40,818 nucleotides of DNA. It comes from Bacteroidales bacterium. GTDB lineage: Bacteria; Bacteroidota; Bacteroidia; Bacteroidales; WCHB1-69. The stretch spans positions 1 through 40,818 of the forward strand of contig JALNYF010000012.1 in NCBI GenBank assembly GCA_023229985.1, written 5' to 3'. Under the pieces are notes generated by a model, which was given only the letters and a program-made list of their open reading frames with translations, had not been told where the DNA came from and searched no databases. Made by a program: the position numbers and the translations under genes. Below are positions 1 through 8,096 of the stretch, piece after piece (within the stretch, counting starts at the first letter, position 1; each line of letters begins with the position of its first letter).

Positions 1-117
1 TTCTCCTTCTTGTTCAAGGAGTTGATTGATAAAGTGAAGCAAGCACTCTTTATTCTCTTCAGTGCCAAAAAGTTTTTTAAAACCGAAATCGGTAAACGGA
101 TTGATAAAATTTCCCAT
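1..117 (-). CDS. Rpn-family recombination-promoting nuclease / PD-(D/E)XK transposase, N-terminal part only
   Basis: This minus-strand frame begins at the ATG at 117-115 and stays open for 39 codons to the window edge, so only the N-terminus is present. The start, MGNFINPFTDFGFKKLFG, is the characteristic opening of the Rpn / PDDEXK_2 family, whose members are PD-(D/E)XK nucleases annotated as putative transposases and linked to RecA-independent recombination. The catalytic residues lie beyond the edge, so integrity cannot be judged. A -7 box at 200-207 on the same strand, with a TTG 19 bp further upstream, gives a leader of about 75 nt. The family call rests on recognition of a short stretch. 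Confidence 0.7.
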   Translation of the reverse strand, partial: MGNFINPFTDFGFKKLFGTEENKECLLHFINQLLEQEGE

Positions 118-199
118 AATCGTAGAGTTAAATTAGTAAATTAGTAGATTTAGTTTCCGTGTTTGAAAAACGATGTATTCAAAGAACGTAAAAACGAGG

Positions 200-207
200 C
201 AAAGATA
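200..207 (-). promoter_or_regulatory. -7 promoter element for the Rpn-family gene
   Basis: The minus strand reads TATCTTTG, an exact match to the Bacteroidota -7 consensus TAnnTTTG. A TTG (227-229 on the plus strand as CAA) lies 19 bp upstream, at the spacing expected for the -33 element. It points towards the gene starting at 117. Confidence 0.55.
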
Positions 208-444
208 CATCATTTATGAGCGGAATGCAAGAATTGTTAATAACTTTTTATGGATGTATGGTAAATAATAAAGATTGTAGATTAATTTATTAGTAATGAG
301 TAGATTACAATAATTATTTTTTATCGCTGATTTTTCAAGCAAAGAATGAGAATCCGAAATTTTTTAATGTATATGGAAATAGCCAACGCAGCTCAACATA
401 CGTTTCCTTCGGGGGGGCGCAGATCATCACCATACACATTTGCT

Positions 445-495
445 TTAAACATTTGAACCTTACGGGTTCATTAGAGGTACATTCGAAATGTTTAA
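445..495. repeat. Nested inverted repeat / RNA-like structured element
   Basis: An outer inverted repeat pairs TTAAACATTTGAA (445-457) with TTCGAAATGTTTAA (482-495) with a single-base bulge. An alternative inner hairpin pairs TGAACC (454-459) with GGTTCA (465-470) around a five-base loop. The two share bases, so they are mutually exclusive in part. The element follows a GC-rich patch with G7 at 411-417. It could be a dispersed repeat, the edge of a mobile element, or a cis-regulatory structure upstream of the peptidase gene; the sequence alone does not decide. Confidence 0.45.
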
Positions 496-575
496 TACTA
501 GAATATATTACCAACAGCAGTAGAATGGCAAAAACAAAAAGATGTTGCATCCCAATTTTGAGCATAATTTTTTTG

Positions 576-583
576 TATTTTTG
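576..583 (+). promoter_or_regulatory. -7 promoter element for the M3 peptidase gene
   Basis: TATTTTTG matches TAnnTTTG exactly and lies 44 bp before the ATG at 628. A TTTG at 557-560 is 15 bp upstream, closer than the usual 19 bp or so, so the -33 assignment is weak. Confidence 0.55.
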
Positions 584-627
584 CACCCGCGTATAAACTA
601 TTGTAAAATATTAAACCAAAAATAATT

Positions 628-2727
628 ATGATGAAGAAATTCTTTTTATTAACCACAATCATTGTAACAACCATGACCATGAATGCTCAAAAAGTAGATA
701 AACCCTTGAATAATCCGTTAGTGGAAACGTGGGATACACCCTATCAAACCCCGCCTTTTGATCAAATTAAAGAGGAACACTATATGCCGGCATTCCAATA
801 TGCCATTATGCAGGCAAAAGATGAATTATATCGAATTAAAGCAGTGAAAACTCTGGCTACTTTCGACAATACCATCGCGGCATTAGACGCGTCCGGCGAA
901 CTTTTAAGCCGAATCTCCGGTATTTTCTTCAACCTTTTGGAAGCCAATACCTCCCCAAAAATGCAACAAATCGCTCAGGAAGTCAGCCCGATGCTGACGG
1001 AATTTTCCAACGACTTGTATCTCGACCCTGCCCTTTTTAACCGCGTTAAATATGTTAAAGAAAAATGCAAAGATCTGACACCGGAACAACAAATTTTATT
1101 GGATAAAACCTACAAAGCTTTTGTCCGCCAAGGTGCCAATTTGTCTGATGACGATAAAAAGAAATTCCGTGAAATCAGCATGAAATTATCCACTTTAAGT
1201 CTCACTTTCAGCGAAAATGTATTGTCTTCAACCAATGCTTATAGCAAACTGGTGAAAGATAAAGCTGATTTGTCGGGACTGCCGGAGACCGCTATCGCTG
1301 TTGCTGCCGAAAAAGCCAAAACAAATGGCTTGGAAGGCTGGGTATTCGACCTCTCTTATCCAAGTTATTCGGCTATTCTTACTTATGCCGACAATCGCGA
1401 TCTCCGAAAAGAACTTTTCATGAATTATAACACCCGCGCTTACAATAACGAGTTTGATAATCAACAGATTATCAAGGATATTTTGTCTCTTAGAGACGCT
1501 ACTGCCAAGTTGTTGGGTTATGAAAACTACGCGGCTTACGTGTTAGAAGACAGAATGGCTGAAAATGTCAAGAATGTCTATGATTTAGAAAATGAGTTAC
1601 TTCGCTATTCGCGTCCTGCTGCTGAAAAAGAGATGAAGGATCTTGAAAAATTTGCCAATTCAATCGGTTTTACTGAGCCCATTGAACGTTGGGACTTTTC
1701 CTATCTTTCAGAAAAATACAAAACTTCCTTGTTTAATGTCAATGACGAGATGTTGAAACCCTATTTCAAGTTGGAAAACGTGATTGACGGTGTTTTCGGA
1801 TTGGCAACCGACCTTTTCGGATTAAGATTTGTTCCCAACAATAAAATCCAAGTCTATCACCCTGACGTAAAGGTTTATGAAGTCTATCGCGGCAAAGAGT
1901 TTAAAGCTATTTTGTACTTGGATTTCCACCCGCGCGATTCCAAACGTGGCGGCGCTTGGATGACCGCTTTCCGCGAACAACACTACGATAAGAACGGAAA
2001 TAACGTACGTCCATTAGTTTCCTTAGTCATGAATTTCTCCCCCTCAACAGCAAAAACTCCCTCTCTTTTGACTTTTGACGAAGTACGCACTTTTATGCAC
2101 GAATTTGGTCATTCTTTGCACGGAATGATGTCCGAAGTACATTATGTCAGCATCGCCGGTACCAGCGTTCCCCGCGATTTTGTGGAATTGCCCTCACAAA
2201 TTATGGAGAATTGGGCCGTAGAAAAAGAGTTTTTGAGCAAATTCGCCTTCCATTATAAAACAAAAAAAATAATTCCCGATAACCTAATCCAAAAAATCAA
2301 AGATTTTGACAACTTCAACGCTGCTTATGCTTCATGTCGTCAGCTGACTTTCGGGCTTTTGGATATGATGTGGCACACCACCGATCCGACAACCATTGGT
2401 AACATTGTTGAGATGGAAAGAGAAGCGATCAAAGAAACAGAATTACTACCCGTAGTTGATGGAACTTGCACTAGCACAGCCTTTTCGCATATTTTTGCCG
2501 GCGGTTATGCAGCCGGATATTATGGTTATAAATGGGCTGAGGTTTTAGATGCCGATGCTTTTTCACTTTTCCAAGAAAAGGGTATTTATAACAAACAAGT
2601 TGCCGATTCTTATGTTGAAAACATATTATCTAAAGGCGGTTCGGAAAAAGCCATGGATTTATACGTCAAATTCCGCGGCAGAAAACCGAATATTGATGCT
2701 TTACTGAAACGCAGCGGTTTAAAATAG
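628..2727 (+). CDS. dcp: Exported M3-family metallopeptidase (dipeptidyl carboxypeptidase Dcp-like)
   Basis: A zinc peptidase of family M3, probably cutting dipeptides from the C-termini of short peptides in the periplasm. The thermolysin-type zinc motif HEFGHSLHG starts at residue 491 (H491, E492, H495). The third ligand is expected to be E520 in PRDFVELPSQIMENW, a segment diagnostic for Dcp and oligopeptidase A. The 699-residue length fits the family. Residues 1-21 form a Sec signal peptide (MMKK, hydrophobic core, then NAQ). E. coli Dcp acts in the cytoplasm, whereas exported versions are common in Bacteroidota. There is an in-frame alternative ATG one codon downstream. The last 9 bp overlap the end of the convergent RNA methyltransferase gene. 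Dcp and oligopeptidase A are hard to separate without alignment. Confidence 0.9.
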   Translation: MMKKFFLLTTIIVTTMTMNAQKVDKPLNNPLVETWDTPYQTPPFDQIKEEHYMPAFQYAIMQAKDELYRIKAVKTLATFDNTIAALDASGELLSRISGIFFNLLEANTSPKMQQIAQEVSPMLTEFSNDLYLDPALFNRVKYVKEKCKDLTPEQQILLDKTYKAFVRQGANLSDDDKKKFREISMKLSTLSLTFSENVLSSTNAYSKLVKDKADLSGLPETAIAVAAEKAKTNGLEGWVFDLSYPSYSAILTYADNRDLRKELFMNYNTRAYNNEFDNQQIIKDILSLRDATAKLLGYENYAAYVLEDRMAENVKNVYDLENELLRYSRPAAEKEMKDLEKFANSIGFTEPIERWDFSYLSEKYKTSLFNVNDEMLKPYFKLENVIDGVFGLATDLFGLRFVPNNKIQVYHPDVKVYEVYRGKEFKAILYLDFHPRDSKRGGAWMTAFREQHYDKNGNNVRPLVSLVMNFSPSTAKTPSLLTFDEVRTFMHEFGHSLHGMMSEVHYVSIAGTSVPRDFVELPSQIMENWAVEKEFLSKFAFHYKTKKIIPDNLIQKIKDFDNFNAAYASCRQLTFGLLDMMWHTTDPTTIGNIVEMEREAIKETELLPVVDGTCTSTAFSHIFAGGYAAGYYGYKWAEVLDADAFSLFQEKGIYNKQVADSYVENILSKGGSEKAMDLYVKFRGRKPNIDALLKRSGLK

Positions 2728-3246
2728 TTTTTGAAACAGTTCCCAGATCACAATACCACCGGCTATCGTAACATTCAATGAATGTTTGGTGCCGGTTTGT
2801 GGTATTTCTATGGCTCCATCGCAAAGCGGCAAAACCTCATCAGAAACACCAAAAACCTCATTTCCCAAAATAATCGCGATTTTGTCCTTTTTATTGATAT
2901 TCAATTTATTAAGAGCAATGGATGTGTCAACCTGTTCCACGGCATAAATGCGGTAGCCTTGCGCTTTGAGCTGCTTGACTGCCTCAGCCGTCTCTTTTGC
3001 ATAGTTCCAAACAACCGATTCGGTCGCCCCTAATGCAGTTTTCGCTATTTCCTTGTTCGGCGGACATGCGGTAATGCCACACAGCCAAATAGACTCAACC
3101 GAAAAGGCATCACACGTGCGAAAAATAGAACCTACATTATTCATACTCCGAATGTTATCCATGATAACGACTAATGATATTTTCTCTTGCAGACGGTATG
3201 TTTCCACGTCCACACGGTTTAATTCGTCCATTGAAAGTTTTTTCAT
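2719..3246 (-). CDS. SpoU/TrmH-family RNA 2'-O-methyltransferase
   Basis: A 175-residue SAM-dependent SPOUT methyltransferase that should methylate a ribose 2'-OH in tRNA or rRNA. The three SpoU motifs are visible in order: NVGSIFR (residues 37-43), ILGNEVFGVSDEVL (126-139) and IPQTGTKHSLNVTIAGG (148-164), the last forming the trefoil knot that binds SAM. It is short, with no N-terminal substrate-binding extension, so it resembles the minimal TrmL/TrmH type; the target nucleotide cannot be told from sequence. It starts 8 bp after the trmN6 stop and is probably co-transcribed. Its 3' end overlaps the end of the convergent peptidase gene by 9 bp. Confidence 0.88.
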   Translation of the reverse strand: MKKLSMDELNRVDVETYRLQEKISLVVIMDNIRSMNNVGSIFRTCDAFSVESIWLCGITACPPNKEIAKTALGATESVVWNYAKETAEAVKQLKAQGYRIYAVEQVDTSIALNKLNINKKDKIAIILGNEVFGVSDEVLPLCDGAIEIPQTGTKHSLNVTIAGGIVIWELFQKLF

Positions 3247-3254
3247 CTCCCTAT

Positions 3255-3980
3255 TTAAAAATCCAAATAATAATTATGAGTTAATTGTTTATATTCCTCT
3301 GTAAATGAGTTGTTTATATCTCGAATAGTCAACGATGATTCCTTGTAGTTTACCGGTAACTTGCTCATTCCTAAGATAACACGATTGGGCAATTTGTGGG
3401 GTACAGATTGTATCAGCATTTTTTCGCAAATATGAAAAAAATATTTTGCATTTATTTCAAAATCAGCAAGTTCAGAGAATGGGAGAATCACATAGAATCG
3501 ACCGTCCGGGGACAATATTTTTTCCGTTGCCTGAATTAAACTCTCAAACGGAAGCACCTCATCGCGATGCTTGCTCTTTAACCGGTTTTCCTCTTCGGGT
3601 TTTAATGAGTGACTAAAAAACGGAGGGTTGCTCACCACCAAATCAAATCTATTTTGAGCGATTTGCGCATATTCTTGAATGGAAATATGTTGAAAATCAA
3701 ACTTAATTTCTTTCTGCGTCTTGGGAAAAATCTTTGAGTTTTGCACTGCTTCCGTCACGGAATCTGCGTCAATGTCAATGCCGGTAAGAGTGACCTCTTG
3801 GCTTGCCGACTTCTGTAATCTGTTGGCAATACAAAAAGTAATGACTCCACAACCACAGCCCACATCTAAGACTTGTGAAACGTTGTTTAACGGAACTGCC
3901 GCAGACAACAACACACTGTCCGTGCCAATTTTTAACGTCGAACGCTCATGAAACAATGAAAAATCTTTGAAGCGAAACAT
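3255..3980 (-). CDS. trmN6: tRNA1(Val) adenine(37)-N6-methyltransferase (TrmN6/YfiC)
   Basis: A 241-residue class I SAM-dependent methyltransferase. The SAM-binding loop VLDVGCGCGVITFC sits at residues 37-50, and the N6-adenine methyltransferase signature NPPF at 118-121 is preceded by DLVVS. The N-terminus (MFRFKDFSLFHERSTLKIGTD) is the typical opening of YfiC/TrmN6, which makes m6A at position 37 of tRNA1(Val). The next gene downstream is a SpoU RNA methyltransferase 8 bp away, supporting a tRNA-modification operon. Transcription probably begins near 4109 from the box at 4116-4123, giving a long leader of about 130 nt that contains a strong hairpin (4023-4061). Confidence 0.87.
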   Translation of the reverse strand: MFRFKDFSLFHERSTLKIGTDSVLLSAAVPLNNVSQVLDVGCGCGVITFCIANRLQKSASQEVTLTGIDIDADSVTEAVQNSKIFPKTQKEIKFDFQHISIQEYAQIAQNRFDLVVSNPPFFSHSLKPEEENRLKSKHRDEVLPFESLIQATEKILSPDGRFYVILPFSELADFEINAKYFFHICEKMLIQSVPHKLPNRVILGMSKLPVNYKESSLTIRDINNSFTEEYKQLTHNYYLDF

Positions 3981-4022
3981 CTTTTATATCATTATTTGCA
4001 TAAAATACTCACTTGAAATGAT

Positions 4023-4061
4023 TGCAAATTATTTATAATAAGTATATTATGATAACTTGCA
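4023..4061 (-). promoter_or_regulatory. Leader hairpin upstream of trmN6
   Basis: TGCAAATTAT (4023-4032) pairs with ATAACTTGCA (4052-4061) and ATAATA (4035-4040) pairs with TATTAT (4045-4050) around a 4-base loop. On the minus-strand RNA this makes a 16-bp stem with one G-U pair and a small internal loop. It lies between the predicted start of transcription and the ATG. No U-tract follows in the direction of transcription, so it does not look like a simple intrinsic terminator. Confidence 0.5.
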
Positions 4062-4115
4062 CACTTATACTCCTCAACTACTTGTTTTGAACTCTCGGAA
4101 CAAAAGTCAAGAATG

Positions 4116-4123
4116 CAAAAATA
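4116..4123 (-). promoter_or_regulatory. -7 promoter element for trmN6-trmH
   Basis: The minus strand reads TATTTTTG, matching TAnnTTTG. A TTG is 15 bp upstream (4139-4141), shorter than the usual spacing. The next gene on this strand starts at 3980. Confidence 0.45.
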
Positions 4124-4463
4124 GAAATAAATAGCGAACAATGGATTTTTTGAGCATCGTTTTTTTTAATTTTTCTTCATTGATTGTTGAAAATGATTTT
4201 ACAAACTATCATTTCATATCAGCGCGGCATGTTATGTTCACCTTCTAATATTTAATTTCTTAACAATCAGTAATATATGCTTATTTCCCGAAATACATAA
4301 AAAGTTGTCTTAGATTATATTTTTTATAAAAATTCTATATTTTCTCATTGATTTATAATAAGTTACAAAATATTAAAGATGATAATGAGGAATAGGATAA
4401 TTTAAATGGCAATGAATGGGAAAAAGTGTCAAACTTGTGTGTCTGTGGTTTCAATAATTATTG

Positions 4464-4471
4464 TATTTTTG
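4464..4471 (+). promoter_or_regulatory. -7 promoter element for the BamA-like / C10 protease / adhesin operon
   Basis: TATTTTTG matches TAnnTTTG and lies 25 bp before the first possible start codon at 4497. No good -33 TTTG is seen at the expected spacing. No further -7 box is visible before the genes at 6003 and 8097. Confidence 0.5.
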
Positions 4472-4496
4472 CCACGTCATTGTATAAACGAAAACT

Positions 4497-5972
4497 ATGA
4501 TAATGAGAAAATCGATTGTTCTTTTAATGGCGTGTTTGCTCATGGGATTGGCGGATGTGCAATATGCTTTTGCGGCTGGAGAAAATAACCCAGATGAGGT
4601 GGAAAATACGCCTCGCGACAGTACCAAAAGAAAAAAGAAAAATGAAGATGGCATTCGGACAGGCTGGACTTTTGGGGTGTTGCCCAGTGTCTCTTACGAT
4701 GCAGATTTGGGCTTCCAATTCGGTGCTTTAACCAATATTTATTATTTTGGCGATGGCTCCACTTATCCCGAATATCTCCACTCTTTTTATGCAGAGGCTT
4801 CTTATACCACCAAACGATATGGCGTTTTTCGCCTTTTTTATGATTCCAAATACCTGATTCCCAAGCATCGGTTAACGATAGATATGTCCTATTTGCCCGA
4901 CGCCATGTGCGACTTTACCGGTTTTAACGGCTATCAATCCATCTTTAACGATAATTGGAGAAATTCAAAAAAATATTCCGCCGAAGAAGGCTACAAAAGT
5001 CGCGCTTTTTACAAATATAAAAGGGATTTATTCCGCTTTTCCGCTGATATTGAGGGGAAAATTCACTCCTATTGGAATTGGAATATCGGAGTGGGAGTCT
5101 TAGGTTATCTGACCGGTCCCGTGAATTTGGGGCTCATCAACAGTGGGAAAAAAGATGAAAACAAACTACCGGAGATTGAGGGACTTTACGACAAATATGT
5201 GAAGTGGAATCTGATAAAAGAAAACGAGAAGAAAGGTGGGGTTCACCCGTATGTGCGAGCCGGTGGCTCTTTTGACAGCCGCGACAAACAGATGAATCCG
5301 TCCAAAGGGATCTACAGTGACGCCTTCTTAACTTATACCGCCGCCTTCAACAGCTCCTATTTCGGAGATCAAACTGAATTTAATAACCTTAAATTAAATT
5401 TTAATTTCCGTCATTATTTGCCTATTTATAAAGACTATATCTCATTTGCTTACCGTTTGTCGCTTCAAATGACCGTAGCCGGCAATAGTCCGTTTTATTT
5501 AAACAGCTATTGGAATACCTTGTATATTCAGCGCGTATTGTATGAAGGCTTGGGCGGGGGAAACACCTTGCGCGGTATTACCCGTAACCGCATTCTGGCA
5601 AACGGCTTCGCTTTCGCCAATATAGAGTTTCGCTTTAAAGTATGGAAATTCAAAATTAAAAAAGAGAATTTCTATATCGGACTGAATCCTTTGTTTGATG
5701 TCGGTATGGTTTTGCAACCCTACGATATTGACGAAAACAACCTGAAAAAGAGTATTGCCGAAAATGACCCCAATTTCGATATCAATACGTTAGATGATTA
5801 TTTCAATTTTGATAAATCTTGCGTCTATCAACCACACTTTTCTGCCGGAATCGGTCTGAAAGCTGCCATGAACGACAATTTCGTTCTTTCGGTGGATTGG
5901 GCGGTCCCGTTTAATAAACAAGATGCCCCCGGCTTCGCCAATCTGTATGTAAAAATTGGCTATATGTTTTAA
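4497..5972 (+). CDS. BamA/TamA-family outer-membrane beta-barrel protein
   Basis: A 491-residue exported protein with a signal peptide (MRKSIVLLMACLLMGLADV, then AFAAG) and a long barrel-like region of alternating hydrophobic and polar strands ending in an aromatic residue (YVKIGYMF), the usual C-terminal signal for insertion by BamA. The C-terminal half contains Omp85-type barrel features such as GGGNTLRGITRNR, close to the conserved RG motif near strand 6, and PFNKQDAPGFANLYVKIGYMF-like final strands. No POTRA repeats are visible, so it resembles the short surface-antigen members of Bacteroidota rather than BamA itself. The start may be the ATG at 4503 rather than 4497. It is followed 30 bp later by the C10 protease gene and probably shares its transcript. 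The substrate is unknown. Confidence 0.72.
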   Translation: MIMRKSIVLLMACLLMGLADVQYAFAAGENNPDEVENTPRDSTKRKKKNEDGIRTGWTFGVLPSVSYDADLGFQFGALTNIYYFGDGSTYPEYLHSFYAEASYTTKRYGVFRLFYDSKYLIPKHRLTIDMSYLPDAMCDFTGFNGYQSIFNDNWRNSKKYSAEEGYKSRAFYKYKRDLFRFSADIEGKIHSYWNWNIGVGVLGYLTGPVNLGLINSGKKDENKLPEIEGLYDKYVKWNLIKENEKKGGVHPYVRAGGSFDSRDKQMNPSKGIYSDAFLTYTAAFNSSYFGDQTEFNNLKLNFNFRHYLPIYKDYISFAYRLSLQMTVAGNSPFYLNSYWNTLYIQRVLYEGLGGGNTLRGITRNRILANGFAFANIEFRFKVWKFKIKKENFYIGLNPLFDVGMVLQPYDIDENNLKKSIAENDPNFDINTLDDYFNFDKSCVYQPHFSAGIGLKAAMNDNFVLSVDWAVPFNKQDAPGFANLYVKIGYMF

Positions 5973-6002
5973 AATGAATATCTTATAATATAATTATCCA
6001 CA

Positions 6003-8090
6003 ATGAAAAAAACAAGTTTATCTATTCTACTCATCTTTAGTATGTTTTTTGTTGCTTTTGCCGGCAACGTTTCCGCTCCCGAGGCAACCACAATTTGTAA
6101 AAATTTTCTCTCTCGTAAAAATGTGAATCAGGAATGTAGCTTTCTTAAAACAGAGTTTTATGAAAACCAACCCGTATATCATATTTTCCAAATAGTTCCG
6201 ACCGGTTTCGTAGTAGTTTCGGCGTCCGATTTCTTTGACCCAATCGTTGCTTATTCTTTTGAAGGTGATTTCGTTTCCAATCCCGCCGTCGATTTTACCA
6301 TGAATATTTATGCTCAATTAATTTCTTATTGTGAAAAAAATGAGGTGTCGTTTGCATCGGGTATTGGGGAAAGATGGCAAGATTTGTCTAATGCCGATGA
6401 TGTGCAGATGAAGGGACGTGCCGTTGTTGTAAATCCTTTATTATCAACAAATTGGAATCAAGACAAGTATCATAATGCTTATTGTCCGTGGGATGTGCGC
6501 GCGGGAAGCGGGTACGATTACCGTGTCCCCGCCGGCTGCGTGGCGATTGCCATGGCACAGATAATGAACTATTATCGTCACCCTGTTACCGGCATGTTGG
6601 GAACTTCTTATATTCCTGAACCATACGGCAGACTCACGGTAATGTTTTATGAACAGAACTATAATTTTGATGCGATGTATGGCGATTTGTCGGATTATAA
6701 CAACGAAGCTGCCAAGTTAATTTATCATTGCGGTGTTTCCATTCAAATGAATTATACCCCCAGCGGCTCCGGTGCGTCCAGTCTGAACGCTGTGGAGAGT
6801 ATGAAACGCTATTTTAAATACAGCAGCGATGCTTCTTTGTGTGCGCGCGGCTTGTTTGATTCTATTTCTGATTGGACAGACGTGCTGAAAGGGGAGTTAA
6901 ATGCAAAACACCCAATTTACTATTCAGCTCATGATGGTTCGGTAGGTCATGCTTTTGTGCTGGACGGCTACGATGAGGACGACAAGTTCCATGTGAATTG
7001 GGGCTGGGGCGGCGGCGGAAACGGTTATTTCACCATTTCCGACAACGATCCGTCTTATATGTTAGGTTATATTTATGATGCACAAATAGGAAGGAGTCTA
7101 TATCCCGGAACCGATGCTCCGACTCCATGTGCCGGCGCAAAACGCAATACCGCCGCTTTTGGTACCATTAGCAGCAATCTTCCTACCGGAAACTATTCGC
7201 CCAATACCAATTGTTCGTGGATGATTGCCGCTCCCGAAGCCTCTTCCTACACTTTTTCTTTCGACCGTTTCAATACCGAAGCCGATAACGACATGCTAAC
7301 TATTTACAATGGCTCAACTATTGATGCGGGTATTGCCGGACAATTTTCGGGAAGTACTTTGCCATCAGCCGTTAACGTTCATGCGGATAGCGTTTTGATT
7401 ACATTTACTTCTAACGCTTCGGTGGAATCAAGCGGATTTTTGTTGCGTTATACCAGTTCTACTGAAGCTTCCTATTGTAGCAACAGCGTGAATGTCGGTT
7501 CTTCCGATATTTCATCCATCACAGACGGAAGTGGGGACGCACCGTACCGAAATAATTCGGTTTGCACGTGGAAAATCGTTACTCCGGATATGCACCATTG
7601 TTACCTGACTTTCTCCCAATTCGAATTGGGAATGGGCGATTTTGTGGATATTTACGATGCCTCTACCAACCCACCCACATTTTTTAAACGCTTTGATTTG
7701 AATAATTGGCCCGACAATTTGGTAACATGCAACTTTGGCAGAGTAAATATCAAATTTGTGGCTGATAATTGGGATGTTAATAATGGCTTTGAAATCATTT
7801 GCCAGCCGGTGACCGCTATACGTGATTATACAGACTTGGAAGATTTGCGCGTTTATCCAAATCCCGCTCATCAATCTTTGAACATCTCTTTTGAAACGGA
7901 AACTGCCAATGCCATTCGTTGTCAAATGGTGGACGTGAACGGGAAAATATTGTTCGATAAATCCTATTCCCACGCCGGTGGCTCGTTTCAAGAACAAATT
8001 GACCTTTCCCGTTTTGCCAATGGTATCTATTTCTTGCAAATTCTCTCCGATAATGGAAAAACTATCGAAAAAATTGTTGTAAATAATTAA
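6003..8090 (+). CDS. Secreted C10-family cysteine protease with CUB domains and T9SS type A tail
   Basis: A 695-residue streptopain-type protease. A signal peptide (1-20) is followed by a propeptide-like domain. The catalytic domain has C179 in PAGCVAIAMAQIMNYY and H316 in VGHAFVLDGYDE, with the NWGWGG segment that follows in the family. Two CUB-like domains lie at about 376-487 and 491-600, each with paired cysteines and a CSW or CTW motif. The end (615-695) is a type IX secretion type A sorting domain: LRVYPNPAHQ, a central GSFQEQIDLS and GIYFLQI with a terminal KIVVNN. The protein should cross the outer membrane by T9SS and be released or anchored at the surface. Porphyromonas PrtT and Prevotella interpain A are known relatives. 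It lies 6 bp before a second T9SS cargo gene. Confidence 0.9.
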   Translation: MKKTSLSILLIFSMFFVAFAGNVSAPEATTICKNFLSRKNVNQECSFLKTEFYENQPVYHIFQIVPTGFVVVSASDFFDPIVAYSFEGDFVSNPAVDFTMNIYAQLISYCEKNEVSFASGIGERWQDLSNADDVQMKGRAVVVNPLLSTNWNQDKYHNAYCPWDVRAGSGYDYRVPAGCVAIAMAQIMNYYRHPVTGMLGTSYIPEPYGRLTVMFYEQNYNFDAMYGDLSDYNNEAAKLIYHCGVSIQMNYTPSGSGASSLNAVESMKRYFKYSSDASLCARGLFDSISDWTDVLKGELNAKHPIYYSAHDGSVGHAFVLDGYDEDDKFHVNWGWGGGGNGYFTISDNDPSYMLGYIYDAQIGRSLYPGTDAPTPCAGAKRNTAAFGTISSNLPTGNYSPNTNCSWMIAAPEASSYTFSFDRFNTEADNDMLTIYNGSTIDAGIAGQFSGSTLPSAVNVHADSVLITFTSNASVESSGFLLRYTSSTEASYCSNSVNVGSSDISSITDGSGDAPYRNNSVCTWKIVTPDMHHCYLTFSQFELGMGDFVDIYDASTNPPTFFKRFDLNNWPDNLVTCNFGRVNIKFVADNWDVNNGFEIICQPVTAIRDYTDLEDLRVYPNPAHQSLNISFETETANAIRCQMVDVNGKILFDKSYSHAGGSFQEQIDLSRFANGIYFLQILSDNGKTIEKIVVNN

Positions 8091-8096
8091 TAATCA

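Larger units (their letters stand above)
118..627. other. 510-bp intergenic region with promoters and a structured element
   Basis: No convincing gene lies here. The region holds the leftward promoter at 200-207, a GC-rich patch with a G7 run at 411-417 inside AT-rich surroundings, a complex inverted repeat at 445-495 and the rightward promoter at 576-583. A minus-strand frame (ATG at 565, ending at 335) would encode 76 residues with a hydrophobic N-terminus. It runs across the structured element and dcp's promoter and looks like no family I know, so it is not called as a gene. Confidence 0.5.
3981..4496. other. 516-bp intergenic region between divergent trmN6 and the BamA-like gene
   Basis: A very AT-rich stretch with no credible coding frame. 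It holds the leftward promoter at 4116-4123, the trmN6 leader hairpin at 4023-4061 and the rightward promoter at 4464-4471. From about 4141 to 4440 I see only AT-rich sequence and weak, short inverted repeats. Confidence 0.6.

Noticed and set aside
335..565. Minus-strand 76-codon frame with hydrophobic N-terminus, across the dcp promoter and structured element
   Set aside because: No family resemblance, overlaps promoter and inverted repeat, and no promoter of its own. Kept only as an observation.
7512..8039. Minus-strand 175-codon frame inside the C10 protease gene
   Set aside because: It lies within a well-supported gene whose domains cover the same bases, and shows no motif.
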